A stretch of 64,000 bases of DNA from Streptomyces shenzhenensis (GCF_003688995.1 NZ_PENI01000004.1:400269-464268); one strand, 5' to 3'. Shown: positions 17,797 to 26,853, numbered from the stretch's first letter. Program-made: numbers and translations. The notes: generated by a model from the sequence alone, not told the origin.

Positions 17797-18792
17797 ATGG
17801 CGCCGATCGTCAACAGCCTCAGCCCCACCCAGGGACCGGCCGCAGGTGGTACGTCCGTCACGCTCACCGGGAGCGGCTTCACCGGCGCGTCGTCGGTGCG
17901 GTTCGGAACGAACCCGGCACAGTTCACCACGCTCAGCGACACCACCATCTCCTGCACGGCCCCTGCCGGTTCGGGCTCGTCCGGCGTCACCGTCACCGCC
18001 CCCAGCGGCACCAGCAACAGTGTGACCTTCACGTACCTCCCCGCGCCCGTCATCAGCTCGGTCACCCCGACCCAGGGCCCCACCGCCGGCGGAAACAGCG
18101 TCGCCCTCACGGGCACCGCCCTCTCCGGCGCCACCGCGGTCATGTTCGGCGGCCACAGCGCCACCATCACCGGCAACACCGGCACCCAGATCACCGCACA
18201 GGCCCCCGCCGGAGCGGCGGGGCCCGTCAACCTCACGGTCACCACGGGCGGCGGCACCAGCACCCCGGTGTCCTACTTCTACGTCCCGCTGCCGACCGTG
18301 GAGAGCGTCTCTCCCACGCTCGGGCCGACCCTGGGCGGCAACACCGTGACGGTCACGGGCAGCAATCTGACCCTCACCAGCGCCGTACGCTTCGGCTCCC
18401 GCGCGGCCACCGGCGTCAGCGTCAGCTCGGACGGCCAGCTCACCGCCCTCGCCCCGTTCGGCTCCGGGACCGTCACCGTCACCGTCACCACGCCGGGCGG
18501 CACGAGCCTCACCGGGATCGGCACGCCCTACTACACCTATGTCGCCCAGCCGATCGTCACCGGTCTCAGCCCCAACCAGGGGCCGGCCGCCGGCGGGAAC
18601 AGCATCACCATCACCGGCAGCAACCTGACGTACACCGACAGCGTCATGGTCGGCGGCACTCCCGCCTCGTTCGTCACCGTCTCCGACACCAATGTGGTGG
18701 CCGTCGCACCAGGAGGCACCCCCGGCAATGTCACCGTCCTCGTCCACAGCCCGGGCGGCTCCAGCAGCGCCGGCTACCAGTACACGCCGTGA
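17797..18792 (+). CDS. IPT/TIG-domain protein, four Ig-like domains, no signal peptide
   Basis: A 331-residue protein of four IPT/TIG domains of about 83 residues, each opening with a variant of PxVxSLSPTQGPAAGG and closing with APSGTSNSVTFTY. The domains are closer to each other than to those of the upstream three-domain protein. ATG 17797 follows GGAAAGGAG at 17782-17790, a strong site, so the missing signal peptide is not a start-choice error. No membrane span, catalytic motif or anchor exists. Probably co-expressed with the upstream gene. Possible roles are a structural cell-surface or particle component exported by a non-Sec route, or an internal scaffold; the sequence does not decide. 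Confidence 0.82.
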   Translation: MAPIVNSLSPTQGPAAGGTSVTLTGSGFTGASSVRFGTNPAQFTTLSDTTISCTAPAGSGSSGVTVTAPSGTSNSVTFTYLPAPVISSVTPTQGPTAGGNSVALTGTALSGATAVMFGGHSATITGNTGTQITAQAPAGAAGPVNLTVTTGGGTSTPVSYFYVPLPTVESVSPTLGPTLGGNTVTVTGSNLTLTSAVRFGSRAATGVSVSSDGQLTALAPFGSGTVTVTVTTPGGTSLTGIGTPYYTYVAQPIVTGLSPNQGPAAGGNSITITGSNLTYTDSVMVGGTPASFVTVSDTNVVAVAPGGTPGNVTVLVHSPGGSSSAGYQYTP

Positions 18793-18866
18793 CGCACCAT
18801 GCCGGGACGGTACCCAGGTCCTGCTTTCGGCCGTCCGCGCCGACTCCGTGCGTGAGAATGGGGGGC

Positions 18867-19616
18867 ATGACTCTGTTCCGCGACGACGGCATCGTGCTGC
18901 GCACCCAGAAGCTGGGCGAGGCGGACCGGATCATCACGCTGCTCACCCGCGGCCACGGGCGGGTGCGGGCCGTGGCCCGAGGCGTACGGCGGACGAAATC
19001 CAAGTTCGGGGCGAGGCTGGAGCCGTTCTCCCATGTCGACGTGCAGTTCTTCGCGCGCGGCAGCGAACTTGTCGGCCGCGGGCTGCCGCTGTGCACACAG
19101 AGCGAGACCATCGCTCCCTACGGTGGCGGGATCGTCACCGACTACGCCCGCTACACCGCCGGAACGGCCATGCTGGAGACCGCCGAGCGCTTCACCGACC
19201 ACGAGGGCGAGCCCGCCGTGCAGCAGTATCTGCTGCTCGTCGGCGCGCTGCGGACGCTCGCCCGGGGTGAGCACGCGTCCCACCTCGTCCTCGACGCCTT
19301 CCTGCTGCGCTCCCTCGCCGTCAACGGCTACGCTCCCAGCTTCGGCGACTGTGCGAAGTGCGGTATGCCCGGACCGAACCGCTTCTTCTCGGTCGCGTCC
19401 GGCGGTTCCCTGTGCGTGGACTGCCGGGTGCCCGGCAGCGTCGTACCCTCACCGCAGGCCCTCGTTCTCCTCGGCGCGCTGCTTACGGGAGACTGGGAGA
19501 CCGCGGATGTGTGCGAGCCGCGGTACGTCCGGGAGGGGAACGGACTGGTGTCGGCCTACCTGCACTGGCACCTGGAGCGCGGGCTGCGCTCACTGCGGTA
19601 CGTGGAAAAGTCATAG
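18867..19616 (+). CDS. recO: DNA repair protein RecO
   Basis: RecFOR-pathway protein of 249 residues that anneals single strands and loads RecA at gaps. The N-terminal OB fold begins MTLFRDDGIVLRTQKLGEADRIITLLTR, split over the typical RecO opening. The central helical domain carries a zinc site with CAKCGM and CVDC. ATG 18867 is used because the conserved family start lies there; upstream in-frame codons lack conservation. Placed 53 bp before uppS, as is usual in actinobacteria. Confidence 0.96.
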   Translation: MTLFRDDGIVLRTQKLGEADRIITLLTRGHGRVRAVARGVRRTKSKFGARLEPFSHVDVQFFARGSELVGRGLPLCTQSETIAPYGGGIVTDYARYTAGTAMLETAERFTDHEGEPAVQQYLLLVGALRTLARGEHASHLVLDAFLLRSLAVNGYAPSFGDCAKCGMPGPNRFFSVASGGSLCVDCRVPGSVVPSPQALVLLGALLTGDWETADVCEPRYVREGNGLVSAYLHWHLERGLRSLRYVEKS

Positions 19617-19669
19617 ACACGGCGTCGGCGCGAACGGCGCGGAGGCCCTAGTAGGGAGACGAGAAGCAG

Positions 19670-20500
19670 ATGGTCGTACGCGGGATCCTGGGACGCCGGC
19701 GGCGCGAGTACAAGGCGCCCGAGCCGCACCCGTCCGGTGCCCGCGCGCCGAAGCTCCCCGGCGAACTGGTCCCCGAGCATGTGGCCATCGTCATGGACGG
19801 CAACGGGCGCTGGGCCAAGGAGCGCGGGCTGCCGCGGACCGAGGGACACAAGGTCGGCGCGGAGCGGGTGCTGGACGTGCTCCAGGGCGCCGTCGAGATC
19901 GGCGTCCGCAACATCTCCCTGTACGCCTTCTCGACCGAGAACTGGAAGCGTTCGCCGGACGAGGTCCGCTTCCTGATGAACTTCAACCGCGACTTCATCC
20001 GCAAGACCCGGGACCAGCTCGACGAACTCGGCATCCGGGTGCGCTGGGTGGGCCGTATGCCCCGGCTGTGGAAGTCGGTCGCCAAGGAGTTGCAGGTCGC
20101 CCAGGAGCAGACCAAGGACAATGACCTGCTCACCCTGTACTTCTGCATGAACTACGGCGGCCGGGCCGAACTGGCGGACGCGGCGCGGGCGCTCGCCGAG
20201 GACGTGCGGGCCGGCCGGCTCGACCCCGGCAAGGTCACCGAGAAGACCATCCAGAAGTACCTCTACTACCCGGACATGCCGGACGTCGACCTGTTCCTGC
20301 GCCCGAGCGGCGAGCAGCGCACCTCCAACTACCTGATCTGGCAGAGCGCCTACGCCGAGATGGTCTTCCAGGACGTCCTGTGGCCCGACTTCGACCGCCG
20401 CGATCTGTGGCGTGCGTGCGTCGAATTCGCGTCCCGCGACCGCCGCTTCGGCGGAGCGATCCCCAACGACCAACAACTGCCCACAGAGCCCACCCCCTGA
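19670..20500 (+). CDS. uppS: Isoprenyl (undecaprenyl) diphosphate synthase
   Basis: cis-Prenyltransferase of 276 residues making the C55 lipid carrier for peptidoglycan. [18 protein letters not shown] holds the catalytic Asp and phosphate-binding Arg, followed by [20 protein letters not shown] and, near the C-terminus, [19 protein letters not shown] split over the conserved diphosphate-binding and dimer segments. A basic N-terminal extension of about 35 residues precedes the core. ATG 19670 follows AGGGAGACGAG. Streptomycetes carry more than one cis-prenyltransferase, so this could be the main UppS or a paralogue; the recO neighbour favours the main enzyme. Confidence 0.95.
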   Translation: MVVRGILGRRRREYKAPEPHPSGARAPKLPGELVPEHVAIVMDGNGRWAKERGLPRTEGHKVGAERVLDVLQGAVEIGVRNISLYAFSTENWKRSPDEVRFLMNFNRDFIRKTRDQLDELGIRVRWVGRMPRLWKSVAKELQVAQEQTKDNDLLTLYFCMNYGGRAELADAARALAEDVRAGRLDPGKVTEKTIQKYLYYPDMPDVDLFLRPSGEQRTSNYLIWQSAYAEMVFQDVLWPDFDRRDLWRACVEFASRDRRFGGAIPNDQQLPTEPTP

Positions 20501-20576
20501 CCCCTCCTCGGCCGAGCACCATCGGGCTCGCGGCTTGCGGCTTGGGGCCGGGGTCGGGTGCGGGTACGTCGTGGCC

Positions 20577-20600
20577 GATCGCGCAGTTCCCCGCGCCCCT
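20577..20600 (-). repeat. Intergenic repeat copy 4
   Basis: Minus-oriented TCGCGCAGTTCCCCGCGCCC, followed by CTGGGGGG. Part of a longer duplicated block with copy 5. Confidence 0.8.
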
Positions 20601-20701
20601 GGGGGGTGCGGTTACCCGAGCCCGCAGAGTCGGCCCTGATCCGCCGCGGGTGAGCGCCGTTGGGCTCGCGGTCCGGGACCGGGTGCGGGTGCGTCGTGGC
20701 C

Positions 20702-20725
20702 GATCGCGCAGTTCCCCGCGCCCCT
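20702..20725 (-). repeat. Intergenic repeat copy 5
   Basis: Minus-oriented, 125 bp from copy 4 and identical to it across the core. Confidence 0.8.
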
Positions 20726-20776
20726 GGGTTGGCTGCCGGCAGCCTGACCTGCAAGCGCGGGTAGGCACAACCCCCT

Positions 20777-20798
20777 AGGGGCGCGGGGAACTGCGCGA
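20777..20798 (+). repeat. Intergenic repeat copy 6
   Basis: Plus-oriented copy, inverted relative to copies 4 and 5. It lies 34 bp past the zur stop codon and may terminate zur. Confidence 0.8.
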
Positions 20799-20832
20799 AC
20801 AGCCCCCACCGACCCGCAACTGAAAAGACCGG

Positions 20833-21243
20833 TCAACCTGCGGCGCACTCCGCACAGGTGCCAAAGACCTCCACCGTATGCGCCACGTTCACAAAGCCAT
20901 GCTCCGCCGCGATCGCCTCCGCCCACTTCTCCACCGCGGGCCCCTCCACCTCGACCGCCTTGCCGCAGGCGCGGCAGACGAGGTGGTGGTGATGCTCGCC
21001 GCTGGAGCAGCGGCGGTAGACCGACTCGCCGTCGGAGGTACGCAGCACGTCGACCTCACCGGCGTCGGCAAGGGACTGCAGGGTGCGGTAGACCGTGGTC
21101 AGGCCGACCGAGTCGCCCTTGTGCTTCAGCATGTCGTGGAGTTCCTGCGCGCTGCGGAACTCGTCGACCTCGTTCAGGGCCGCCGCCACGGCGGCCCGCT
21201 GACGGGTCGCGCGGCCCTTCACGGGCGGTCCAGCGGTCGTCAC
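20833..21243 (-). CDS. zur: Zinc uptake regulator (Fur family)
   Basis: Zinc-responsive repressor of 136 residues. The winged helix has RSAQELHDMLKHKGDSVGLTTVYRTLQSL. The metal-binding half carries GEHHHHLVCRACGK and ends with FGTCAECAAG, giving the paired CxxC structural zinc site and His-rich regulatory site. GTG 21243 is chosen because GAGGAGG lies 7 nt upstream; the longer ATG start has no such signal. It is the last gene of the znuA-znuC-znuB-zur strand, 61 bp after znuB, so it may be under its own control through the Zur-like boxes at 24011-24047. Confidence 0.94.
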   Translation of the reverse strand: MTTAGPPVKGRATRQRAAVAAALNEVDEFRSAQELHDMLKHKGDSVGLTTVYRTLQSLADAGEVDVLRTSDGESVYRRCSSGEHHHHLVCRACGKAVEVEGPAVEKWAEAIAAEHGFVNVAHTVEVFGTCAECAAG

Positions 21244-21304
21244 CGGTTGCCTCCTCACGGTTCTGCGTCTGCCGGGCCATTGTGCCAGCCCGGCCCGTGC
21301 GCAG

Positions 21305-22207
21305 TCAGACGCCGACCTCGTCGGCGGCCCCCCGAGTGACCGGAATCGAGCACTCCGCGGGGTCGCCGGGCGGCTGCGCGGCGGCGAGCGCCCGGGCGCG
21401 GCGCCGCGCCAGCGGCGTGGCCAGCGCCGTCAGCAGCACGAACGCGGCGATGGTCAGCAGCACGATGGTCGCACCGGGCGGCACGTCCTGGTAGTACGAC
21501 GTGATCGTGCCGCTGATCGTCACGGTGACGCCGAGGGCGACGGCGATCGCGAAGGTCGCCGCGAAACTCCGGGTGAGCTGCTGGGCGGCGGCCACCGGGA
21601 CCACCATCAGCGCGCTCACCAGCAGCAGGCCGACCACGCGCATGGCGACGGTCACGGTCACCGCCGCGGTGACCGCCGTCAGCAGGTTCAGCGCCCGCAC
21701 CGGCAGCCCGGTGACCCGGGCGAACTCCTCGTCCTGGCTGACCGCGAACAGCTGGCGGCGCAGCCCCAGGGTGACCAGGACCACGAACGCGGCCAGCAGG
21801 CAGATCGCCGTCACATCGGACTGCGACACGGTCGACAGCGAGCCGAACAGGTACGACGTCAGATTCGCCGTGGAGCCGGTCGGCGCGAGGTTGATGAACA
21901 TGACACCGCCGGCCATGCCGCCGTAGAAGAGCATCGCGAGGGCGATGTCGCCGCGTGTGCGGCCGTACCAGCGGATCAGCTCCATGAGGATCGCGCCGAG
22001 CACGGAGACGCCGGTGGCCATCCACACCGGCGAGGTGGACAGCAGGAAGCCGAGGCCGACGCCCGTCATCGCGACATGGCCGATGCCGTCGCCCATCAGG
22101 GCCTGACGGCGCTGGACGAGGTAGATGCCGATGGCGGGGGCGGTGACGCCGACCAGGACGGCGGCGAGCAGGGCCCGCTGCATGAAGGCGTAGTCGAGGA
22201 ATTCCAT
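21305..22207 (-). CDS. znuB: Zinc ABC transporter permease
   Basis: Membrane subunit of the zinc importer, 300 residues with about eight spans. QRALLAAVLVGVTAPAIGIYLVQRRQALMGDGIGHVAM is split over the first span and the ABC-3 family cytoplasmic loop. FLLSTSPVW, AMLFYGGMAGGVMF and MRVVGLLLVSALMVVPVAAA are further typical family blocks. ATG 22207 overlaps the znuC stop by one base (TGATG), showing coupling. The C-terminus is a hydrophilic tail of about 35 residues. Family covers zinc and manganese; the adjacent Zur makes zinc most likely. Confidence 0.94.
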   Translation of the reverse strand: MEFLDYAFMQRALLAAVLVGVTAPAIGIYLVQRRQALMGDGIGHVAMTGVGLGFLLSTSPVWMATGVSVLGAILMELIRWYGRTRGDIALAMLFYGGMAGGVMFINLAPTGSTANLTSYLFGSLSTVSQSDVTAICLLAAFVVLVTLGLRRQLFAVSQDEEFARVTGLPVRALNLLTAVTAAVTVTVAMRVVGLLLVSALMVVPVAAAQQLTRSFAATFAIAVALGVTVTISGTITSYYQDVPPGATIVLLTIAAFVLLTALATPLARRRARALAAAQPPGDPAECSIPVTRGAADEVGV

Positions 22208-23028
22208 CAGCTCAGCAGCCCCGTGCGGATCGGATCGGCGCCCGCGGGTCCGTGCGGGTGCACATGGTCATGGCCCGGCTGGGGGTACCCCCTGCTCGAA
22301 CGAAGTTGAGAGCTTGGGGGAATGCTGGCCGGCGCGTGCGGGGGTGGGCCGTCGTGCAGCACACAGCCGTCGCGCAGCACGACCGCCCGGTCGATCAGCG
22401 GCTCCAGCGGGCCGAGTTCATGGAGCACCAGCAGGACCGTGGTGCCCTGCGCGACCTGCTCCCGGAGCGTCCGGGCGAGCACCTCCTGGCTCGCCAGGTC
22501 GACGCCCGCCATCGGCTCGTCCATGATCAGCAGCTCGGGCTCGGCGACCAGGGCGCGGGCGATCAGGACGCGCTGGTGCTGGCCGCCGGAGAGGGCGTTG
22601 ACGGAGTCCTTCGCCCGGTCGGCCATGCCGACGAGCTCCAGGGCGCGGTGCACGGCCGCGCGGTCGGCCCGGCCGAACAGACCGAACCGGGTGCGGGAGA
22701 GCCGGCCGGAGGCGACGATCTCGGTGACCGTCGCGGGCACCCCGCCCGCCGCGGTGGTCCGCTGCGGTACGTAGCCCACGCGCCGCCAGTCCCGAAACCG
22801 CCCCCGGTCCGTGCCGAACAGCTCGATCGCTCCGGTACTGAGGGGTACCTGGCCGATGACGCTGCGGATCGCGGTCGACTTGCCGGACCCGTTCGCGCCG
22901 AGCAGGGCGGCGACCTCACCGCGGTGCACGGTGAGGTCGATGCCGCGCAGGACGGGTCGCGAGCCCAGCTCGGCGCGTACGCCGCGCATCGATATGACGG
23001 GCTCGCCCGTGACGTCGGTGACGCCCAT
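22207..23028 (-). CDS. znuC: Zinc ABC transporter ATPase with repeat insertion in tail
   Basis: ATPase subunit of 273 residues. GANGSGKST is Walker A, ALSGGQHQRVLIARAL the signature, LLIMDEPMAGVD Walker B and LVLHE the switch region. ATG 23028 is chosen because GGAGG precedes it by 5 nt; the annotated-looking earlier ATG overlaps znuA by four bases and lacks a site. The C-terminal tail is His-rich (HDHVHPHG), as often in zinc transport, but is interrupted by about 15 residues (SIPPSSQLRSSRGYPQ) encoded by a recurrent streptomycete-type short repeat at 22279-22325. The insertion keeps the frame and lies beyond the catalytic core. Confidence 0.93.
   Translation of the reverse strand: MGVTDVTGEPVISMRGVRAELGSRPVLRGIDLTVHRGEVAALLGANGSGKSTAIRSVIGQVPLSTGAIELFGTDRGRFRDWRRVGYVPQRTTAAGGVPATVTEIVASGRLSRTRFGLFGRADRAAVHRALELVGMADRAKDSVNALSGGQHQRVLIARALVAEPELLIMDEPMAGVDLASQEVLARTLREQVAQGTTVLLVLHELGPLEPLIDRAVVLRDGCVLHDGPPPHAPASIPPSSQLRSSRGYPQPGHDHVHPHGPAGADPIRTGLLS
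22279..22325. repeat. Short palindromic repeat inserted inside znuC
   Basis: A 47-bp element reading CTGGGGGTACCCCCTGCTCG, then AACGAAGTTGAGAGCTTGGG and GGA. Its ends can pair (CCCCC with GGGGG). I recognise similar short elements as recurrent in streptomycete genomes, usually between genes. Here it lies in the coding frame and adds about 15 residues. Confidence 0.7.
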
Positions 23029-23054
23029 GCCGTCCTCCGTAACGATCGGAACGA

Positions 23055-24011
23055 TCACTTACTGCCCAAGGCGGTCTGCAGCGCCTTGAGGTTCGCCTCC
23101 TGGACCGAGAAGTAGTCCTTGCCCCGGGACTTGTCCGTGATGCCCTCGATCGGGTCGAGGACGTCGGTCTTCAGGCCGGAGTCCCGGGCGACTGTCTTCG
23201 CGGTCTTGTCGCTGACGAGCGTCTCGTAGAACACGGTGGTGACGCCGTCGGCCTTGGCCATCTTCTCAAGGTCCTTCACCCGGGCCGCGCTGGGCTCCGA
23301 CTCGGGGTCGAGTCCGTTGATGGCCTCCTCGGTGAGGCCGTAGCGCTCGGCGAGGTAGCCGAAGGCGGCGTGCGTGGTGATGAACACCTTGCCCTGGGTG
23401 TTCGCCAGTCCGTCCTTGAACTGCTGGTCGAGGTCGTCGAGCTTCTTGACCAGCGCCGCGGTGTTCTTCTTGTAGTCGGCCGCGTGGTCGGGATCGGCCT
23501 TCTCGAAGGCCGTGCCGACGCCCTGGGCCACCTCGGCGTAGCGCACCGGGTCGAGCCAGACGTGCGGGTCCTTGCCGCCGGTCTCCTCGCCCTTGTGGCT
23601 GTCGTGCTCGGCCGCGTGCCCGCCGACCTCGTTGCCGTGCTCCTCCAGGGTGGTCAGGGAGGCGGCGTCGATCTTCGTCTTGATCTCGGACTGGGCGACG
23701 GCCTCGTCGACGGAGGGCTGGAGGCTCTTGAGGTAGAGCACCGCGTCGGACTCCTGGAGCTGCGCGGTCTGCTTGGCGCTGATCTCCAGGTCGTGCGGTT
23801 CCTGGCCGGGCTGGGTGAGACTGGTGACATGGACGTGGTCGCCGCCGATCTGCTCGGCGAGGAAGGCCATGGGGTAGAACGACGCGACGACGTCGAACTT
23901 GCCGGTGTCACCCGCTGCCGCGCTGTTGCTGGAGCAGGCGGAGAGGGTCGCAATGCCGAGGGCGGTGGCCACGGTCGCCGCGGCGGTGGGTATGAGTCGT
24001 CGTGCGTTCAT
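23055..24011 (-). CDS. znuA: Zinc-binding lipoprotein of the Znu importer
   Basis: Surface receptor that captures zinc, 318 residues. The signal MNARRLIPTAAATVATALG leads to lipobox LSAC. The cluster A-I fold is marked by VVASFYPMAFLAEQIGG, a metal His in LTQPGQEPHDLEISAKQ, and a His/acid-rich loop (HAAEHDSHKGEE) before DPHVWLDP. Further ligands are in FITTHAAFGYLAERYGL. Three starts are possible (24011, 24020, TTG 24026). None has a clear Shine-Dalgarno, and a Zur-like box overlaps the first. It heads the operon and is divergent from glyS. Confidence 0.94.
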   Translation of the reverse strand: MNARRLIPTAAATVATALGIATLSACSSNSAAAGDTGKFDVVASFYPMAFLAEQIGGDHVHVTSLTQPGQEPHDLEISAKQTAQLQESDAVLYLKSLQPSVDEAVAQSEIKTKIDAASLTTLEEHGNEVGGHAAEHDSHKGEETGGKDPHVWLDPVRYAEVAQGVGTAFEKADPDHAADYKKNTAALVKKLDDLDQQFKDGLANTQGKVFITTHAAFGYLAERYGLTEEAINGLDPESEPSAARVKDLEKMAKADGVTTVFYETLVSDKTAKTVARDSGLKTDVLDPIEGITDKSRGKDYFSVQEANLKALQTALGSK

Positions 24012-24047
24012 GAGAGTCATTTTCAACTAATATGGAAACGGTTGTCA
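24011..24047 (-). promoter_or_regulatory. Two Zur-like boxes at znuA
   Basis: Two 7-1-7 sites lie 22 bp apart. On the minus strand they read TGAAAATGACTCTCA (24011-24025) and TGACAACCGTTTCCA (24033-24047). Both resemble the actinobacterial Zur box (roughly TGAAAATGATTTTCA), each with 5 of 7 half-site matches. One covers the start codon. Zinc-loaded Zur would block the whole znu operon. Confidence 0.65.
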
Positions 24048-24171
24048 ACAAGCTCCCTGAGGGCCGTGCGACGCCCACCGATTTGGCCGAGGGGGAGCCT
24101 GCGCCGGTAACCTGAGGCATTCGCTGGAAGCATCTCGCTTCGTCGCCCGTCGTCGTAATGAAGAGAGCACC

Positions 24172-25554
24172 GTGGCCGCCGACAAGATCGACACCATCGT
24201 CAGCCTGAGCAAGCGCCGTGGCTTCGTATTCCCCTGCAGTGAGATCTACGGCGGCCAGCGTGCCGCCTGGGACTACGGGCCCCTGGGTGTCGAGCTCAAG
24301 GAGAACATCAAGCGCCAGTGGTGGCGCTACATGGTGACGTCGCGCGAGGACGTGGTCGGTCTCGACTCGTCCGTCATCCTGGCCCCCGAGGTCTGGGTGG
24401 CCTCCGGCCACGTCGCCACCTTCACGGACCCGCTCACCGAGTGCACCGCCTGTCACAAGCGGTTCCGCGCGGACCACCTGGAGGAGGCGTACGAGGCCAA
24501 GCACGGCCGCATGCCGGAGAACGGCCTTGCGGACGTCAACTGCCCCAACTGCGGCAACAAGGGCCAGTTCACCGAGCCCAAGCAGTTCTCGGGCCTGCTG
24601 TCCACCCACCTCGGCCCGACACAGGACTCCGGCTCGGTCGCCTACCTGCGCCCGGAGACCGCCCAGGGCATCTTCACCAACTTCGCCCAGGTGCAGACCG
24701 CTTCGCGCCGCAAGCCGCCGTTCGGCATCGCGCAGATGGGCAAGTCGTTCCGCAACGAGATCACGCCGGGCAACTTCATCTTCCGTACCCGCGAGTTCGA
24801 GCAGATGGAGATGGAGTTCTTCGTCAAGCCGGGCGAGGACGAGAAGTGGCAGGAGTACTGGATGGAGCAGCGCTGGAGCTGGTACACGGGCCTCGGCCTG
24901 CGTACGGAGAACATGCGCTGGTACGAGCACCCGAAGGAGAAGCTCTCCCACTACTCCAAGCGCACGGCCGACATCGAGTACCGCTTCAACTTCGGCGGCA
25001 ACGAGTGGGGCGAGCTGGAGGGTGTCGCCAACCGCACCGACTACGACCTGGGCGCCCACTCCAAGGCCTCCGGCCAGGACCTCTCCTACTTCGACCAGGA
25101 GGCCGGCGAGCGCTGGACGCCGTTCGTCATCGAGCCGGCGGCCGGTGTCGGCCGCGCGATGCTCGCGTTCCTGCTCGACGCGTACATCGAGGACGAGGCG
25201 CCCAACGCCAAGGGCAAGATGGAGAAGCGTACGGTGCTGCGGCTGGACCACCGGCTGGCCCCGGTGAAGGTCGCCGTGCTCCCGCTGTCCCGCAACCCTG
25301 AGCTGTCCCCGAAGGCCAAGGGGCTCGCCCAGGCCCTCCGCCAGCACTGGAACATCGAGTTCGACGACGCCGGCGCCATCGGCCGCCGCTACCGCCGCCA
25401 GGACGAGATCGGCACCCCGTACTGCGTGACGGTCGACTTCGACACGCTGGAGGACAACGCGGTCACGGTCCGCGAGCGCGACTCGATGAAGCAGGAGCGG
25501 GTGTCGCTGGACCAGATCGAGGGGTACCTGGCCGGACGCCTGCTGGGCTGCTGA
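24172..25554 (+). CDS. glyS: Glycyl-tRNA synthetase, dimeric class II
   Basis: Charges tRNA-Gly. The 460-residue protein is the single-chain alpha2 type: [22 protein letters not shown] at residues about 17-38 (motif 1 side), [32 protein letters not shown] (motif 2) and a C-terminal anticodon-binding domain. A CTACHKRF ... CPNCGNKG insertion suggests a zinc ribbon. GTG 24172 ([10 protein letters not shown]) follows GAAGAGAG. It is divergent from znuA. Confidence 0.97.
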   Translation: MAADKIDTIVSLSKRRGFVFPCSEIYGGQRAAWDYGPLGVELKENIKRQWWRYMVTSREDVVGLDSSVILAPEVWVASGHVATFTDPLTECTACHKRFRADHLEEAYEAKHGRMPENGLADVNCPNCGNKGQFTEPKQFSGLLSTHLGPTQDSGSVAYLRPETAQGIFTNFAQVQTASRRKPPFGIAQMGKSFRNEITPGNFIFRTREFEQMEMEFFVKPGEDEKWQEYWMEQRWSWYTGLGLRTENMRWYEHPKEKLSHYSKRTADIEYRFNFGGNEWGELEGVANRTDYDLGAHSKASGQDLSYFDQEAGERWTPFVIEPAAGVGRAMLAFLLDAYIEDEAPNAKGKMEKRTVLRLDHRLAPVKVAVLPLSRNPELSPKAKGLAQALRQHWNIEFDDAGAIGRRYRRQDEIGTPYCVTVDFDTLEDNAVTVRERDSMKQERVSLDQIEGYLAGRLLGC

Positions 25555-25612
25555 GCGCTCCGCTGGAAATGCCGCGATGTGCCGTCGGTCGTCTGCGGCA
25601 CCATCGTGGCTG

Positions 25613-25643
25613 GTCGCGCAGTTCCCCGCGCCCCTTCAGGGCG
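25613..25643 (-). repeat. Intergenic repeat copy 7
   Basis: Minus-oriented copy of the GCGCGGGGAACTGCGCGA repeat, followed by CTTCAGGGCGC, in the convergent spacer between glyS and the chitinase. Confidence 0.8.
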
Positions 25644-25677
25644 CTGCCGCATCGGCCTGAACGGCCTCGTCCTCAAA

Positions 25678-25721
25678 CGCCGGACGGGCTGACCTACGTC
25701 AGCCCGCCCGGCGTTCGTTTT
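25678..25721 (+). terminator. Terminator between glyS and chitinase
   Basis: Stem of about 14 pairs (CGCCGGACGGGCTGA at 25678-25692 against TCAGCCCGCCCGGCG at 25699-25713) followed by TTCGTTTT. The other side has AAACG, so it can serve both convergent genes. Confidence 0.88.
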
Positions 25722-25737
25722 GCGGTCCGCCGCGGGC

Positions 25738-26799
25738 TCAACGGCCCTGCAAGGACTTCGTGTTGTCGCCGAAGGTCCAGTTCTTTGCGCCGTCCCAGTT
25801 GATCGACCAGGTCATCAGGCCCTTGAGCGAGGAGCCGTAGTGCTGCCAGGCCTGGGAGACCAGCGACGGTGACATGTAGCCGCCGCCCGCCCCGGACTGC
25901 GCGGGCAGGCCCGGCACCTGCTTGTCGTAGGGCACCTTGATGGTCGTGCCCTGCACCACCAGGCCCTGGTCGAGGCAGTCGGTCTGCGCGGTGAAGCCCG
26001 CGACCGTGCCCGCCGCGTACGAGTCTCCGGAGCAGCCGTACATGCTGCCGTTGTAGTACTGCATGTTGAGCCACCACAGGCGCCCGTTGTCCGCGTACTT
26101 CTTGATGATGGGCAGGTAGGCGCCCCAGATCGAGCCGTAGGTGACGCTGCCGCCGGTGACGTAGGCCGTCTCCGGGGCCATGGTCAGGCCGAAGTTCGCG
26201 GGCATCTGGGCCAGGATCCCGTCGATGATGCGGATCAGGTTGGCCTGGGACGGCGAGAGCTGGCTGATGCTGCCGCTGCCGACCAGACCGGTCTCGATGT
26301 CGATGTCGATGCCGTCGAAGTTGTATGCCTTCAGGATCGGGACGATCGTCGCGACGAACCGGTCGGCCACCGTGGTCGAGCTGAGGTCGATGCCCGCCGT
26401 GGCGCCGCCGATGGAGAGCAGGATCGTCTGCCCGGCCGCCTTGGCCGCGCACATCTCCGCCGGCGTGGCCACCTTCACCCCGGCGTCCATGCCGTCCTCC
26501 CACAGCGCGGTGCCGTCGGAGCGGATGACCGGGAAGGCCGCGTTGATCACGTTGTAGCCGTGGGCCGGGATGCGGGAGTCGGTGATGGGGGTCCAGCCGA
26601 AGGGCGGGTGCACGCCGTTGGCGGAGCCGTCCCAGTTCTCCCAGTAGCCCTGGAGGACCTTGCCGGCCGGGCGGGACTTGACGGCGCAGGTGTCGGCCGC
26701 GGCCGCGGTGGGGGCGGCGGCGACCGCGAGCGGGACGAGGACGGCCGCGGTCAGCGCGGCGGCGAGCAGCCGGAGTCGGCGGCGGACACGGCGGGTCAT
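25738..26799 (-). CDS. Secreted GH18 chitinase
   Basis: Hydrolyses chitin outside the cell. The 353-residue protein has a signal peptide (ending near AAAPTAAAA) and a GH18 barrel with LLSIGGATAG and the catalytic FDGIDIDIE. MAPETAYV, WWLNMQYY and a final GLMTWSINWDG complete the barrel. It has no separate carbohydrate-binding domain, so it is a compact ChiC/ChiD-like single-domain enzyme. ATG 26799 follows GGGAGG by 6 nt. Two DasR-like motifs upstream fit induction by chitin breakdown products. Confidence 0.96.
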   Translation of the reverse strand: MTRRVRRRLRLLAAALTAAVLVPLAVAAAPTAAAADTCAVKSRPAGKVLQGYWENWDGSANGVHPPFGWTPITDSRIPAHGYNVINAAFPVIRSDGTALWEDGMDAGVKVATPAEMCAAKAAGQTILLSIGGATAGIDLSSTTVADRFVATIVPILKAYNFDGIDIDIETGLVGSGSISQLSPSQANLIRIIDGILAQMPANFGLTMAPETAYVTGGSVTYGSIWGAYLPIIKKYADNGRLWWLNMQYYNGSMYGCSGDSYAAGTVAGFTAQTDCLDQGLVVQGTTIKVPYDKQVPGLPAQSGAGGGYMSPSLVSQAWQHYGSSLKGLMTWSINWDGAKNWTFGDNTKSLQGR

Positions 26800-26853
26800 G
26801 CGAGGCCTCCCGGTGGGGGGTGCGGTGAGGTGTCGTAGGCATGACAGTGCTCG

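Larger units (their letters stand above)
20501..20832. other. Convergent spacer with three repeat copies
   Basis: Spacer of 332 bp between uppS and zur (convergent). It holds three copies of the intergenic repeat: minus-oriented at 20577-20600 and 20702-20725, plus-oriented at 20777-20798. The first two are parts of a longer duplicated block containing GGTGCGGGTRCGTCGTGGCC. The opposed third copy can pair with either of the first two, giving alternative large hairpins. Probably a bidirectional termination zone. Confidence 0.7.
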
